A DNA stretch of 19,277 nucleotides from Bacteroidales bacterium UBA1182 (GTDB taxonomy: Bacteria > Bacteroidota > Bacteroidia > Bacteroidales > Bacteroidaceae). Shown in pieces: positions 7,300 to 14,624 of the stretch. Location of the stretch: positions 37,733 through 57,009 of the forward strand of contig DBYQ01000048.1 of assembly GCA_002310015.1 (NCBI GenBank). Direction: 5' to 3'. The notes beneath the pieces are model-generated. The model saw only the letters and a list, made by a program, of their open reading frames with translations, ran no database searches and was not told where the DNA came from. Numbering within the stretch: position 1 is the first letter of the stretch; every line of letters begins with the position of its first letter. Both the position numbers and the translations under genes were made by a program.

Positions 7300-7890
7300 A
7301 TGAACTACTTCAAGACAATAATAAACGGAATAGTCAAGGAGAACCCTACGTTTGTTCTCCTGCTCGGAATGTGTCCTACTCTGGCTACAACCACATCGGC
7401 TGTAAACGGATTGGGAATGGGTGTTGCCACAATGTTCGTGCTGATATGTTCCAATACGTTCATATCACTTCTTAAGAACATCATTCCTGACGGTGTGAGG
7501 ATACCTTGTTATATAGTGGTTATAGCATCATTCGTGACTCTGCTCCAGATGCTCATGCAGGCGTATGTGCCGGACCTTTACAAGACACTGGGTATTTTCA
7601 TCCCTCTGATTGTTGTGAACTGCATTATCCTGGGACGTGCTGAGGCGTTTGCTGCCAAGAACAACGTGCTGGCATCAATCTGTGACGGCATCGGCATAGG
7701 CATCGGATTCACTCTGGCTCTTACACTGCTTGGATTTGTACGTGAGCTGCTGGGTAACGGTGTCGTATTCGGCTACCGCATATTACCCGAGTCAATGAAT
7801 ATGCTGGTGTTTGTACTTGCTCCCGGTGCATTCATTTCTCTTGGCCTGCTTATGGCTATTGTCAATTCAGTAAAGAACCGTAAAGCCTGA
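7300..7890 (+). CDS. rnfE: Rnf complex subunit RnfE
   Basis: RnfE (196 residues, homolog of NqrD) is an integral membrane protein with six hydrophobic segments. It pairs with RnfA in inverted topology. Two conserved cysteines, Cys25 in GMCPTLA and Cys108 in VNCIILGR, correspond to ligands of the iron-sulfur cluster shared between RnfA and RnfE in the membrane. GFVRELLGNG is a family signature. It starts 12 bp after rnfG and ends 5 bp before rnfA. RnfE and RnfA resemble each other, for example GMCPTLA versus GICPFLG and VNCIILG versus TNCCILG, as expected from ancient duplication. The gene order G-E-A marks this as Rnf; the NQR-specific NqrF subunit is absent. Confidence 0.95.
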   Translation: MNYFKTIINGIVKENPTFVLLLGMCPTLATTTSAVNGLGMGVATMFVLICSNTFISLLKNIIPDGVRIPCYIVVIASFVTLLQMLMQAYVPDLYKTLGIFIPLIVVNCIILGRAEAFAAKNNVLASICDGIGIGIGFTLALTLLGFVRELLGNGVVFGYRILPESMNMLVFVLAPGAFISLGLLMAIVNSVKNRKA

Positions 7891-7895
7891 ACACT

Positions 7896-8516
7896 ATGGA
7901 ATACTTTCTGATATTTATCTCGGCTATATTCGTCAATAATATAGTATTATCCCAGTTCCTGGGCATCTGCCCGTTCCTGGGTGTCTCCAAGAAGATCAAT
8001 ACTGCTGCCGGCATGGGCGTGGCTGTGACATTCGTGCTCACGGTAGCTGTGATAGTTACATACGCTCTCCAGAACTGGGTGCTTAATCCGTTGGAACTGG
8101 GTTATCTGCAGACGATAGTGTTCATCCTTGTGATAGCCGGTCTGGTTCAGATGCTTGAGATGATACTCAAGAAGGTTTCACCTTCACTCTATCAGGCACT
8201 GGGTATTTTCCTGCCGCTTATCACCACTAACTGCTGCATCTTAGGCGTATCAATCCTGGTGGCCAACGCCACATATAATGCACAGGGACTTGAACCGAAT
8301 CTCCTGACAGGAGTGGTTTACGCAATAGCAACCTCAATAGGTTTTGCCATTGCACTGATAATATTTGCCGGCATACGTGAGCAGCTGGCCAAGGTCAAGG
8401 TTCCCAAGAGCATGGAGGGCATGGCTATCGCGCTTATCACCGCAGGCCTGCTGGCTCTGGCCTTTATGGGATTCAGCGGCGTAGACCACGGGATTGCAAT
8501 GGCCATGGGCCATTGA
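7896..8516 (+). CDS. rnfA: Rnf complex subunit RnfA
   Basis: RnfA (206 residues, homolog of NqrE) is a six-helix membrane subunit that works with RnfE in transmembrane electron transfer. NNIVLSQFLGICPFLGVSKK (14-33) and LPLITTNCCILG (106-117) are near-invariant family segments. Cys25 and Cys113 should bind the RnfA/E iron-sulfur cluster; Cys114 is an extra neighbour. The start follows the rnfE stop by 5 bp. It is the last gene of the canonical complex, so the operon contains the full set B, C, D, G, E, A plus the RseC-like protein. After its TGA, the strand runs directly into TTGAGAA repeats with no obvious terminator. Confidence 0.96.
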   Translation: MEYFLIFISAIFVNNIVLSQFLGICPFLGVSKKINTAAGMGVAVTFVLTVAVIVTYALQNWVLNPLELGYLQTIVFILVIAGLVQMLEMILKKVSPSLYQALGIFLPLITTNCCILGVSILVANATYNAQGLEPNLLTGVVYAIATSIGFAIALIIFAGIREQLAKVKVPKSMEGMAIALITAGLLALAFMGFSGVDHGIAMAMGH

Positions 8517-8518
8517 CA

Positions 8519-8583
8519 AATTGAGAATTGAGAATTGAAAATTGAGAATTAGCCATGCGGTGCGTGTATTAACTCTCAATTGA
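8519..8583. repeat. TTGAGAA tandem repeat with inverted copy
   Basis: Four consecutive 7-base units, TTGAGAA, TTGAGAA, TTGAAAA and TTGAGAA, fill 8521-8548. After 25 bases an inverted copy, TCTCAATT at 8574-8581, can pair with AATTGAGA of any unit, for example 8519-8526. Read on the minus strand the units encode phrases such as NFQFSILN, familiar from spurious hypothetical proteins in Bacteroidetes genomes, suggesting a dispersed intergenic element. There is no U-tract after the stem, so it is not a standard terminator. It could instead be a processing or attenuation site. Confidence 0.7.
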
Positions 8584-8610
8584 TTTGAATAGTTTAATAG
8601 TTGAAATAAA

Positions 8611-11178
8611 ATGAGATTATCTGGAGTTTGTTTTTCCGCATTAGGATTGTTGGTGGCTGCCTGCGGAGGTGGTGCACCTGCTGACGGTACTCAGTTGGTA
8701 AACGGCAAATATACTGCCGATGCCCTTAACGTGGAGAGTACCATTACTGCTACTGTGACCATCAAGGGTCATAAGATTTCTTCAATTGACATTAAGGACA
8801 ACGGTTCTACGTACGCACAGTACACTACACCGTATTCTTCGCTTATTAAGCCTATAATTGAGGCTCAGAGCACCGATGTTGACGGCGTTACAGGCGCCAC
8901 ATACTCATCGGATGCCGTAAAGAAGGCTGTGGATATGGCTCTTGCACAGGCCCGTGGCGAGAAACCGGTTCCCGCCAAGAACGCAGCCCTAAGTTTCACT
9001 CCCGGCACATATACCGGCAGTGGTAAGGGTTACGGCGGCCAGGTTCAGGCCCGTGTCACTTTCAGTGAGACAGGTATTACCGATATCCGCGTAGGACAGC
9101 AGCGTGAGACCGCTCATGTGGGTGATGTGGCTCTACAGACACTTCCGGCTAAGATTATTGCTGCAAACGGTCTTAATGTGGATGCCGTATCGGGCGCCAC
9201 AATGTCAAGCTTCGGTCTTAAGGAGGCTGTTCTGGATGCTGCCGATCAGGCTGGCGTAACCAATCGTAAAGCCTTTATTGATAATACAATAAAAAGTACA
9301 CCGAGTGCTCCCATTGAGGATACCTGGGATGTTGTGGTAGTAGGTGGCGGTGGTGCAGGCCTCTGCGCTGCGGCACAGGCTGCCCAGGACGGAAGCACTG
9401 TCCTTATCATTGAGAAGAACGCTGAGCTGGGTGGTAATACACTTGTATCGGGCGGTGTATATCAGTCTGTTGACCACAGTCTGGTATGGGACATCAATAA
9501 TCCTAAAGCCACTAGCGCCAAGGGATTTGACGGCAGGATGCATAATAAGGTCCGTGCCACAGTGGGTTGCGTAAATGATCTCAAGGTGATATATGGCTGG
9601 AGTGAGGCTCCGTTTGATGCATCATACTACAAGGATCATGAGTTCGTGGCCGGTGATATTGAGGAACTTTCCAAGCATGGTGTACATCAGGAGTATCTTT
9701 CAACCCTGCAGGAGCTCAAGAAAGAGATAAAGGCTTATCTGGACTATGCAGAGCCGCAACTCCAGAAGGGCGTGCCTGAGAACCAGCTCCTGCTGTTCTC
9801 AACCACCAACCTGCATATCTTCCAGACCTACTATGGTGGTCTGCGTCAGAACACAGCCAAGGATGAGTGGATTTACGGTGATTATGACCTGGTTAAGCAG
9901 TTCGTTGTTGAAGGTGAGCAGCTCAAGCCCTGGCTCATGGAGATGGGCGTAGGTTTCAGTGACAGCCAGTCAACTCTGGTAGGTGCCCTGTGGTATCGCG
10001 GTAACACCATGAACGGCTGTACTACCGATGCTGACGGTGACGGCACTGCAGAGCGCTATTCAGGCAACTGGGGTTCATACGTCATGGCTCCTCTGGCAGT
10101 GGTCAACAATGCCAGCAAGCACAACCGTGTGATGAGGGAGACCAGTGCCAATGAACTGATATTCGAGAACGGCCGCGTGACAGGTGTCAAGGCTAAGATG
10201 GCCGATGGCACAGAGGTTACCGCTCACGCCAAGAAGGGTGTCATCATAGCTACCGGCGGATATGCCGCAAACATCCAGAAGGTTCTCAAGACCAATAAGT
10301 ATTGGTCACGCCAGCATCTTTCACCCAACATCGGTACCACCAACCGTTCATCATTGCGCGGTGACGGTATTGATATGGCAGAGAAGATCGGAGCCGCAAC
10401 GGTAGGCGAGGGTTATACACAGCTTTTGCCGTTGGCTTATTTCTCAGACGGTGCAATTGCCTTTGGCGGTGTAGAGAATGCCATATTCATCAGCACCAAG
10501 ACCGGCAAGCGTTATGTTGACGAGTGTTCTGAGCGTGACGTGCTGTCTTTGAACGGATTCAAATACGGCGTAGATCTGGATGGCCGTCGTGGCGTATATC
10601 TGTATGTAATGCGCGGATTCGGTGGATTCGGTGGATTCGGTGGCGGATTCGGAAGCAATGAGGCTGTTGTCGCAGCCAATAATGCAGCCGGAAACAGAAC
10701 CGGCCGATTCAACGGCCGTGAGTGGAGCGGCAGTGCAAATGAACTGCAGGATTTTTTCAGTGAACTGGGTATAGACATTGATGCTGAGACAGTCAAGAAC
10801 AGCATCCGTGAGTACGATATGGCCATAATGGACGGCCGTGAGCCCGAGGGCGTAGGCAAGCGTCACGCCACCGGCATAATAGGTAATGCACGCCGTGGTG
10901 CCGACGGTCAGTATGACAAGTCAACCTATAACATTGACGATGCCAACCTGACCATCCGCGTGCTTGCTCCTTCAACCCACCACACAATGGGTGGTCTTAA
11001 GATTGACCTGGACCGCCGCGTTCTGGATACCAACGGCAAGGCAATCCCCGGCCTCTATGCCGCAGGTGAGGTTACCGGCGGATTCTTTGGCGGCAACCGT
11101 CTGGGCGGCAACGCTCTTACCGAGTGCATGGCATCGGGACGTATCGCTGCCAAGGGCGTAGCAAAGGATAACAAATAA
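8611..11178 (+). CDS. Lipoprotein flavin reductase: two FMN_bind domains fused to a fumarate/urocanate-reductase-type FAD domain
   Basis: This 855-residue protein is a predicted periplasmic reductase of an unidentified enoate-like substrate. A short signal peptide ends in the lipobox LVAAC, with acylated Cys18. The residues after it (GGGAPAD) lack the acidic or lysine-rich surface-export signal of Bacteroidetes, so it probably faces the periplasm. Two FMN_bind domains (about 29-112 and 130-212) carry acceptor sites DGVTGAT (Thr97) and DAVSGAT (Thr197). The FAD-binding domain (about 239-848) has GGGGAG (245-250), catalytic-acid candidate Arg642 in ERDVLS, His791 in THHTMGGL and Arg830 in GNRLGGNA. 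The active-site His of fumarate reductases seems replaced by Leu606 (YTQLLP). A Gly/Phe-rich insert lies at 669-681. It follows rnfA by 94 bp and precedes ispE by 12 bp. The fold is clear, the substrate unknown. Confidence 0.9.
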   Translation: MRLSGVCFSALGLLVAACGGGAPADGTQLVNGKYTADALNVESTITATVTIKGHKISSIDIKDNGSTYAQYTTPYSSLIKPIIEAQSTDVDGVTGATYSSDAVKKAVDMALAQARGEKPVPAKNAALSFTPGTYTGSGKGYGGQVQARVTFSETGITDIRVGQQRETAHVGDVALQTLPAKIIAANGLNVDAVSGATMSSFGLKEAVLDAADQAGVTNRKAFIDNTIKSTPSAPIEDTWDVVVVGGGGAGLCAAAQAAQDGSTVLIIEKNAELGGNTLVSGGVYQSVDHSLVWDINNPKATSAKGFDGRMHNKVRATVGCVNDLKVIYGWSEAPFDASYYKDHEFVAGDIEELSKHGVHQEYLSTLQELKKEIKAYLDYAEPQLQKGVPENQLLLFSTTNLHIFQTYYGGLRQNTAKDEWIYGDYDLVKQFVVEGEQLKPWLMEMGVGFSDSQSTLVGALWYRGNTMNGCTTDADGDGTAERYSGNWGSYVMAPLAVVNNASKHNRVMRETSANELIFENGRVTGVKAKMADGTEVTAHAKKGVIIATGGYAANIQKVLKTNKYWSRQHLSPNIGTTNRSSLRGDGIDMAEKIGAATVGEGYTQLLPLAYFSDGAIAFGGVENAIFISTKTGKRYVDECSERDVLSLNGFKYGVDLDGRRGVYLYVMRGFGGFGGFGGGFGSNEAVVAANNAAGNRTGRFNGREWSGSANELQDFFSELGIDIDAETVKNSIREYDMAIMDGREPEGVGKRHATGIIGNARRGADGQYDKSTYNIDDANLTIRVLAPSTHHTMGGLKIDLDRRVLDTNGKAIPGLYAAGEVTGGFFGGNRLGGNALTECMASGRIAAKGVAKDNK
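10615..10653 (+). repeat. Tandem GGATTCGGT repeat coding a Gly/Phe-rich insert in the flavoenzyme
   Basis: The 9-base unit GGATTCGGT is repeated three times and followed by a variant copy, coding GFGGFGGFGGGFG (residues 669-681). It lies after DGRRGVYLYVMR and before an alanine/asparagine-rich stretch, in the substrate half of the flavoenzyme. The near-identical DNA units suggest slippage-driven expansion. Confidence 0.85.
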
Positions 11179-11190
11179 ATCAATACAGGG

Positions 11191-12111
11191 ATGATAGCAT
11201 TCCCGAACGCAAAGATTAACATTGGACTCAATGTCGTGGCCAAACGTACGGACGGCTACCACGACATTGAGACTGTGTTCTATCCGGTGCTCCTGCAGGA
11301 TGCACTGGAGATAAAGCCTATGCGTCCGCTTGATCCGGCGCAGTTGCGCAAGCGTCTTGAGGCAGGCTTGCTGGTTCAGCCTGATGACGTTTTCATGCCT
11401 TACCGCCTGTTCCCGAAGAAAGAGGACATTCCCTGCTGCTCACTGGAGATGACAGGCAATGAGTTCCCGTTCAAGGCGGCCGATAATCTGGTAGTCAAGG
11501 CGTACCTTATGCTTCAGCAGGATTTTGACCTTCCCTCAATAGATATCAAGCTGCACAAGCATATACCTTCCGGGGCAGGCCTGGGTGGTGGCTCATCAGA
11601 CTGTGCATTCATGATTTCACTTCTGAACCGCCGTTTCAATCTGCGTATGCGTGAATCCATGATGGAGCGTTACGCCGCACGTCTGGGCTCAGACTGCGCG
11701 TTCTTCATATCAAATACACCCTCCATCGCCACGGGTAGGGGTGAGATTCTCAATCCTATCAGCCTGTCGCTCAAGGGCTACACCATACTGCTGGTTAAGC
11801 CCGATGTCTCAGTAAGTACCGCCGAGGCATACGCCGGCGTTACTCCGCACAAGCCTGAAACGGCACTTACTGATGCTGTGATGCGTCCGGTAAGTGAGTG
11901 GAAGGATTATGTATTCAATGATTTTGAGCCGTCAGTCTTTGCCAAGTATCCGCTGCTGGGAGAGATAAAGCAGAAACTATACGCTCTTGGAGCAGAGTAT
12001 GCTGCAATGACCGGCTCCGGCTCAACTGTGTACGGCATATTCCGCACACCTGTAGACAACCCAGCCGGTCTGTTCCCGGATATGTTCACCTGCCAACGTG
12101 AGATGGCATAA
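11191..12111 (+). CDS. ispE: 4-diphosphocytidyl-2-C-methyl-D-erythritol kinase
   Basis: IspE phosphorylates CDP-methylerythritol in the cytoplasm, an ATP-dependent step of the MEP pathway to isoprenoids (quinone tails, undecaprenyl carrier). The 306 residues begin with the family signature PNAKINIGLNV; Lys8 is the conserved active-site lysine. The GHMP-kinase phosphate loop is HIPSGAGLGGGSSDCA (124-139), and the catalytic aspartate is Asp168 in RLGSDCAFF. The C-terminal GHMP signature is MTGSGSTVYGIF. An extra segment at about 45-80 lengthens it relative to E. coli (283 residues). It starts 12 bp after the flavoenzyme and 11 bp before the next gene, so it is probably cotranscribed with both. 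Confidence 0.95.
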   Translation: MIAFPNAKINIGLNVVAKRTDGYHDIETVFYPVLLQDALEIKPMRPLDPAQLRKRLEAGLLVQPDDVFMPYRLFPKKEDIPCCSLEMTGNEFPFKAADNLVVKAYLMLQQDFDLPSIDIKLHKHIPSGAGLGGGSSDCAFMISLLNRRFNLRMRESMMERYAARLGSDCAFFISNTPSIATGRGEILNPISLSLKGYTILLVKPDVSVSTAEAYAGVTPHKPETALTDAVMRPVSEWKDYVFNDFEPSVFAKYPLLGEIKQKLYALGAEYAAMTGSGSTVYGIFRTPVDNPAGLFPDMFTCQREMA

Positions 12112-12122
12112 ATATAGTCGTT

Positions 12123-12845
12123 ATGGAACGATTTAATCACTTGACAAATAGGCGTTTAAAGCGCAGCTTGGTGTTGGCGCTGCTATTGCTCTGTTTTATT
12201 CCGGTATCGTTTGCCCAATCTGCAAACGCCCTTTATCTTAAGGACGGAAGCAGGATTGTAGGATATGTGCTGGATTTGGATTCTGCAGGTTTTGTATCTC
12301 TTAAGACAACTGAGGGGGAAAGACTCTACGTTCCTATGGCCAATGTGGATAATATCAACTGGTCATACGCCATAAAACCGTCCGGTGCAGGTGCAATATA
12401 CAGATATGCAGACAGGTATCGTTGGGTACGTAATGATACGGATTTGTCAGACCGTGACTATGAAAGATTCTTTGACGCTGATTTGTATCATGCTTATATC
12501 ACAGGCAGCAACCTGTTCAATATAGGTGGTGCATGCTGGTTGTACAGTGTTGCATGTCTTGCTTTTTCCATCTGGTCATTTGATTTTGATTCCAGCTGCC
12601 AGTCCACATCATTCTATGTATATGCGGGCGGTACAGGTGTTCTGGCATGTCTGGGTGCCGTATTTACCAAGATGGGTAAGAAACGGCTTGATTGGGTGGA
12701 GCGTACTTTTAACAGCCAGAATGCTGCCAGCAATGAACTCTCATCCTCTTCCGGCATTCTGAACTCAATCAAACTGAATCCTTCGATAATGTTTACTGCA
12801 CAACGTGATATATCTTTTGGAGCATCATTGAGTCTCACATTCTGA
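12123..12845 (+). CDS. Exported protein of unknown function with SH3/Sm-like N-terminal segment
   Basis: I do not recognise a named family over the full 240 residues. A basic start (NRRLKR) and a hydrophobic stretch (15-30) ending SFA-QS form a likely signal peptide cut before Gln32. Residues 37-80, with LKDGSRIVGYVLDLD and LYVPMANVDNINW, look like the small beta-barrel segment found in many Bacteroidetes envelope proteins. Two hydrophobic segments follow at about 131-152 and 166-184, the second ending in the basic sequence KMGKKR. The last residues (SFGASLSLTF) resemble a terminal outer-membrane strand ending in Phe. It begins 11 bp after ispE and is followed by a terminator, so it closes that transcript. 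Coding is likely from the intact frame, signal peptide and spacing; the role is unknown. Confidence 0.75.
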   Translation: MERFNHLTNRRLKRSLVLALLLLCFIPVSFAQSANALYLKDGSRIVGYVLDLDSAGFVSLKTTEGERLYVPMANVDNINWSYAIKPSGAGAIYRYADRYRWVRNDTDLSDRDYERFFDADLYHAYITGSNLFNIGGACWLYSVACLAFSIWSFDFDSSCQSTSFYVYAGGTGVLACLGAVFTKMGKKRLDWVERTFNSQNAASNELSSSSGILNSIKLNPSIMFTAQRDISFGASLSLTF

Positions 12846-12871
12846 TACAATAGTTGTATTTTGGATTGTTG

Positions 12872-12907
12872 AAAACAGGGGGATAATATGCCTTCTGTTT
12901 TTTTATT
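12872..12907 (+). terminator. Intrinsic terminator after the ispE operon
   Basis: AAAACAGGGGG (12872-12882) pairs over 11 bases with CCTTCTGTTTT (12891-12901) around an 8-base loop, followed by more Ts. Two of the pairs are G-U and so exist only in plus-strand RNA, showing it acts on rightward transcription. It separates the rnf-ispE unit from dnaB. Confidence 0.75.
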
Positions 12908-12925
12908 TCTGGTAGGGCAAACTGC

Positions 12926-12933
12926 TATCTTTG
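12926..12933 (+). promoter_or_regulatory. Upstream -7 box of tandem dnaB promoters
   Basis: TATCTTTG matches TAnnTTTG. It lies 93 bases ahead of the dnaB ATG, just after the terminator at 12872-12907. The same ten bases CTATCTTTGT recur at 12991-13000, exactly 66 bp further on. Between the boxes is a small AGGC-TGC-GCCT hairpin. No clear -33 element was seen. Confidence 0.5.
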
Positions 12934-12991
12934 TCCTTCGGGTTCAGATAGGCTGCGCCTCAGGATAATAAAAACTCCTCTCGGCTTGCAC

Positions 12992-12999
12992 TATCTTTG
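12992..12999 (+). promoter_or_regulatory. Proximal -7 box of dnaB
   Basis: TATCTTTG matches TAnnTTTG and lies 19 bases upstream of the ATG at 13019, giving a leader of roughly 12 bases. The in-frame ATG at 12986 lies upstream of this box and would be absent from its transcript. This decides the dnaB start in favour of 13019. Confidence 0.65.
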
Positions 13000-13018
13000 T
13001 ACCGGAAGAAAAAAGAAT

Positions 13019-14530
13019 ATGGCAGACTCCAGAAACAAGCGCAGCACGCGCACCAATAATGACGGCATAGTCCTTAACCACCTCCAGCCCCAGGCCCTTG
13101 AGCTTGAGGAGGCTGTGATAGGTGCATTGATGATAGAACAGGATGCATATCCCAAGGTAAGTGATATACTTAAGACGGAATCATTCTATGACCACCGTCA
13201 TCAGGTGATATATGAGGCTGTAGCCAATCTGTCACTAAATCAGCGTCCCATAGATATCCTTACGGTAACTGAGCAGCTCAAGAGCAACGGCACGCTTGAG
13301 GAGGCCGGCGGTCCGCTTTATGTTACCCAGCTGGCGGGAAAGGTAACCTCATCGGCCCATATAGAGTATCATGCGCGTATCATTGCCCAGAAGGCTATGG
13401 CGCGTGAGCTGATAACCTTTACCAGTGAGATTCAGACCCAGGCGTTTGATGATACTACTGATATATCAGAACTCTTAGGTGAGGCAGAGAACAAACTGTT
13501 CCAGATAGCCCACCGTAATGTAAAGAAAGATTTTGCGTCTATTGATGTGGTGCTGCAGGAGTCTGTAAACCGTATCCGTACTGCCGCCCAGCGTGCTGAA
13601 GGCATGAGCGGACTGGCCAGCGGATTCAATGATCTGGACAATATCACATCAGGCTGGCAGAAATCAGACCTCATAATTCTGGCTGCCCGTCCGGCTATGG
13701 GTAAGACAGCCTTTGCTCTCTCTATGGCCAAGAACATTGCAGTAAACAATCAGCAGCCTGTGGCTCTGTTCTCACTTGAAATGAGTAACGTCCAGCTGGT
13801 AAACCGTCTAATATCCAGCGTATGTGAGATTCCGGGCAATAAGCTTCGTGACGGCAGGCTGGCGCCATATGAGTGGAACATCCTGGACAGCAAGATCAAC
13901 GCACTGCAGAACGCTCCCATCTATTTGGACGATACGCCGTCACTCTCCATCACTGAGTTCCGTACCAAGGCCATCCGTCTTAAGCAGGAGCATCAGGTGG
14001 AACTCATCATAATAGACTACCTTCAGTTGATGAACGCCAGCGGAATCCGTTTCGGTAACCGTCAGGAGGAGATAAGCACCATATCACGTAACCTCAAGGG
14101 TATAGCCAAGGAGTTGGATATTCCTATCATCGCCCTGTCACAACTTAACCGTGGCGTTGAGGGCCGTGAGGGCTATGAGGGTAAGCGTCCGCAGTTGAGT
14201 GACCTGCGTGAATCAGGTGCCATTGAGCAGGATGCGGATATCGTATGCTTCATCCACCGTCCGGAGTACTACAAGATCTATGAGGATAACAATCACAATG
14301 ACCTGCACGGCATAGCTGAGATAATCATCGCCAAGCACCGTAACGGTGGAGTGGGTGATGTGCGCCTCTCATTCCAGAGTGATCTGGCCCTGTTTGACAA
14401 TATCGGCACTGGTGGGGTAGCTCCCGGAGCACGCAAGGCCAGCGTCAAACGCTCCAAGATGAATGATGAGCCGCTCCCGCCTGAAGACCCTCTGGATTCC
14501 TATCCCAGTTCCGGTGACGTTCCGTTCTGA
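13019..14530 (+). CDS. dnaB: Replicative DNA helicase DnaB
   Basis: DnaB is the hexameric helicase that unwinds DNA at the replication fork. With the start at 13019 it has 503 residues. The N-terminal helical domain (about 22-125) holds LEEAVIGALMIEQDAY. The RecA-like domain begins near 195 with the Walker A loop ARPAMGKT (223-230), Walker B LIIIDYLQL (329-337, Asp333), SQLNRGVEGR and the arginine-finger region RESGAIEQDADIVCFIHRPEYY (397-418). A longer reading from ATG 12986 is possible but begins upstream of the proximal promoter box and adds MHYLCTGRKKN, unlike the family. The acidic, proline-rich tail ends in GDVPF, resembling the SSB C-terminal peptide. It has tandem promoters and no visible terminator before the next gene. 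Confidence 0.95.
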   Translation: MADSRNKRSTRTNNDGIVLNHLQPQALELEEAVIGALMIEQDAYPKVSDILKTESFYDHRHQVIYEAVANLSLNQRPIDILTVTEQLKSNGTLEEAGGPLYVTQLAGKVTSSAHIEYHARIIAQKAMARELITFTSEIQTQAFDDTTDISELLGEAENKLFQIAHRNVKKDFASIDVVLQESVNRIRTAAQRAEGMSGLASGFNDLDNITSGWQKSDLIILAARPAMGKTAFALSMAKNIAVNNQQPVALFSLEMSNVQLVNRLISSVCEIPGNKLRDGRLAPYEWNILDSKINALQNAPIYLDDTPSLSITEFRTKAIRLKQEHQVELIIIDYLQLMNASGIRFGNRQEEISTISRNLKGIAKELDIPIIALSQLNRGVEGREGYEGKRPQLSDLRESGAIEQDADIVCFIHRPEYYKIYEDNNHNDLHGIAEIIIAKHRNGGVGDVRLSFQSDLALFDNIGTGGVAPGARKASVKRSKMNDEPLPPEDPLDSYPSSGDVPF

Positions 14531-14624
14531 TAAAAAAAGGACAAAACAGATGGAAAATAAAAGTAATGTGTGTATTTTTACAAAACATAAATCTTAATTG
14601 GAATCTCATAAACAAATATAACCT

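Noticed and set aside
8334..8579. Minus-strand frame with NFQFSILN near its start
   Set aside because: It is the translation of the TTGAGAA repeat and antisense rnfA, a known kind of spurious gene call.
8519..8583. Short CRISPR-like array
   Set aside because: The units are only 7 bases and contiguous, with no spacers and no cas genes.
10444..10866. Minus-strand frames of 115-140 residues with SATESTESTES-like or PNPPNPPNP repeats
   Set aside because: The repeats are simply the antisense reading of the Gly/Phe tandem repeat in the flavoenzyme.
12986..13018. Eleven-codon upstream extension of dnaB from ATG 12986
   Set aside because: It lies upstream of the TATCTTTG promoter box and adds residues unlike DnaB; the ATG at 13019 fits better.
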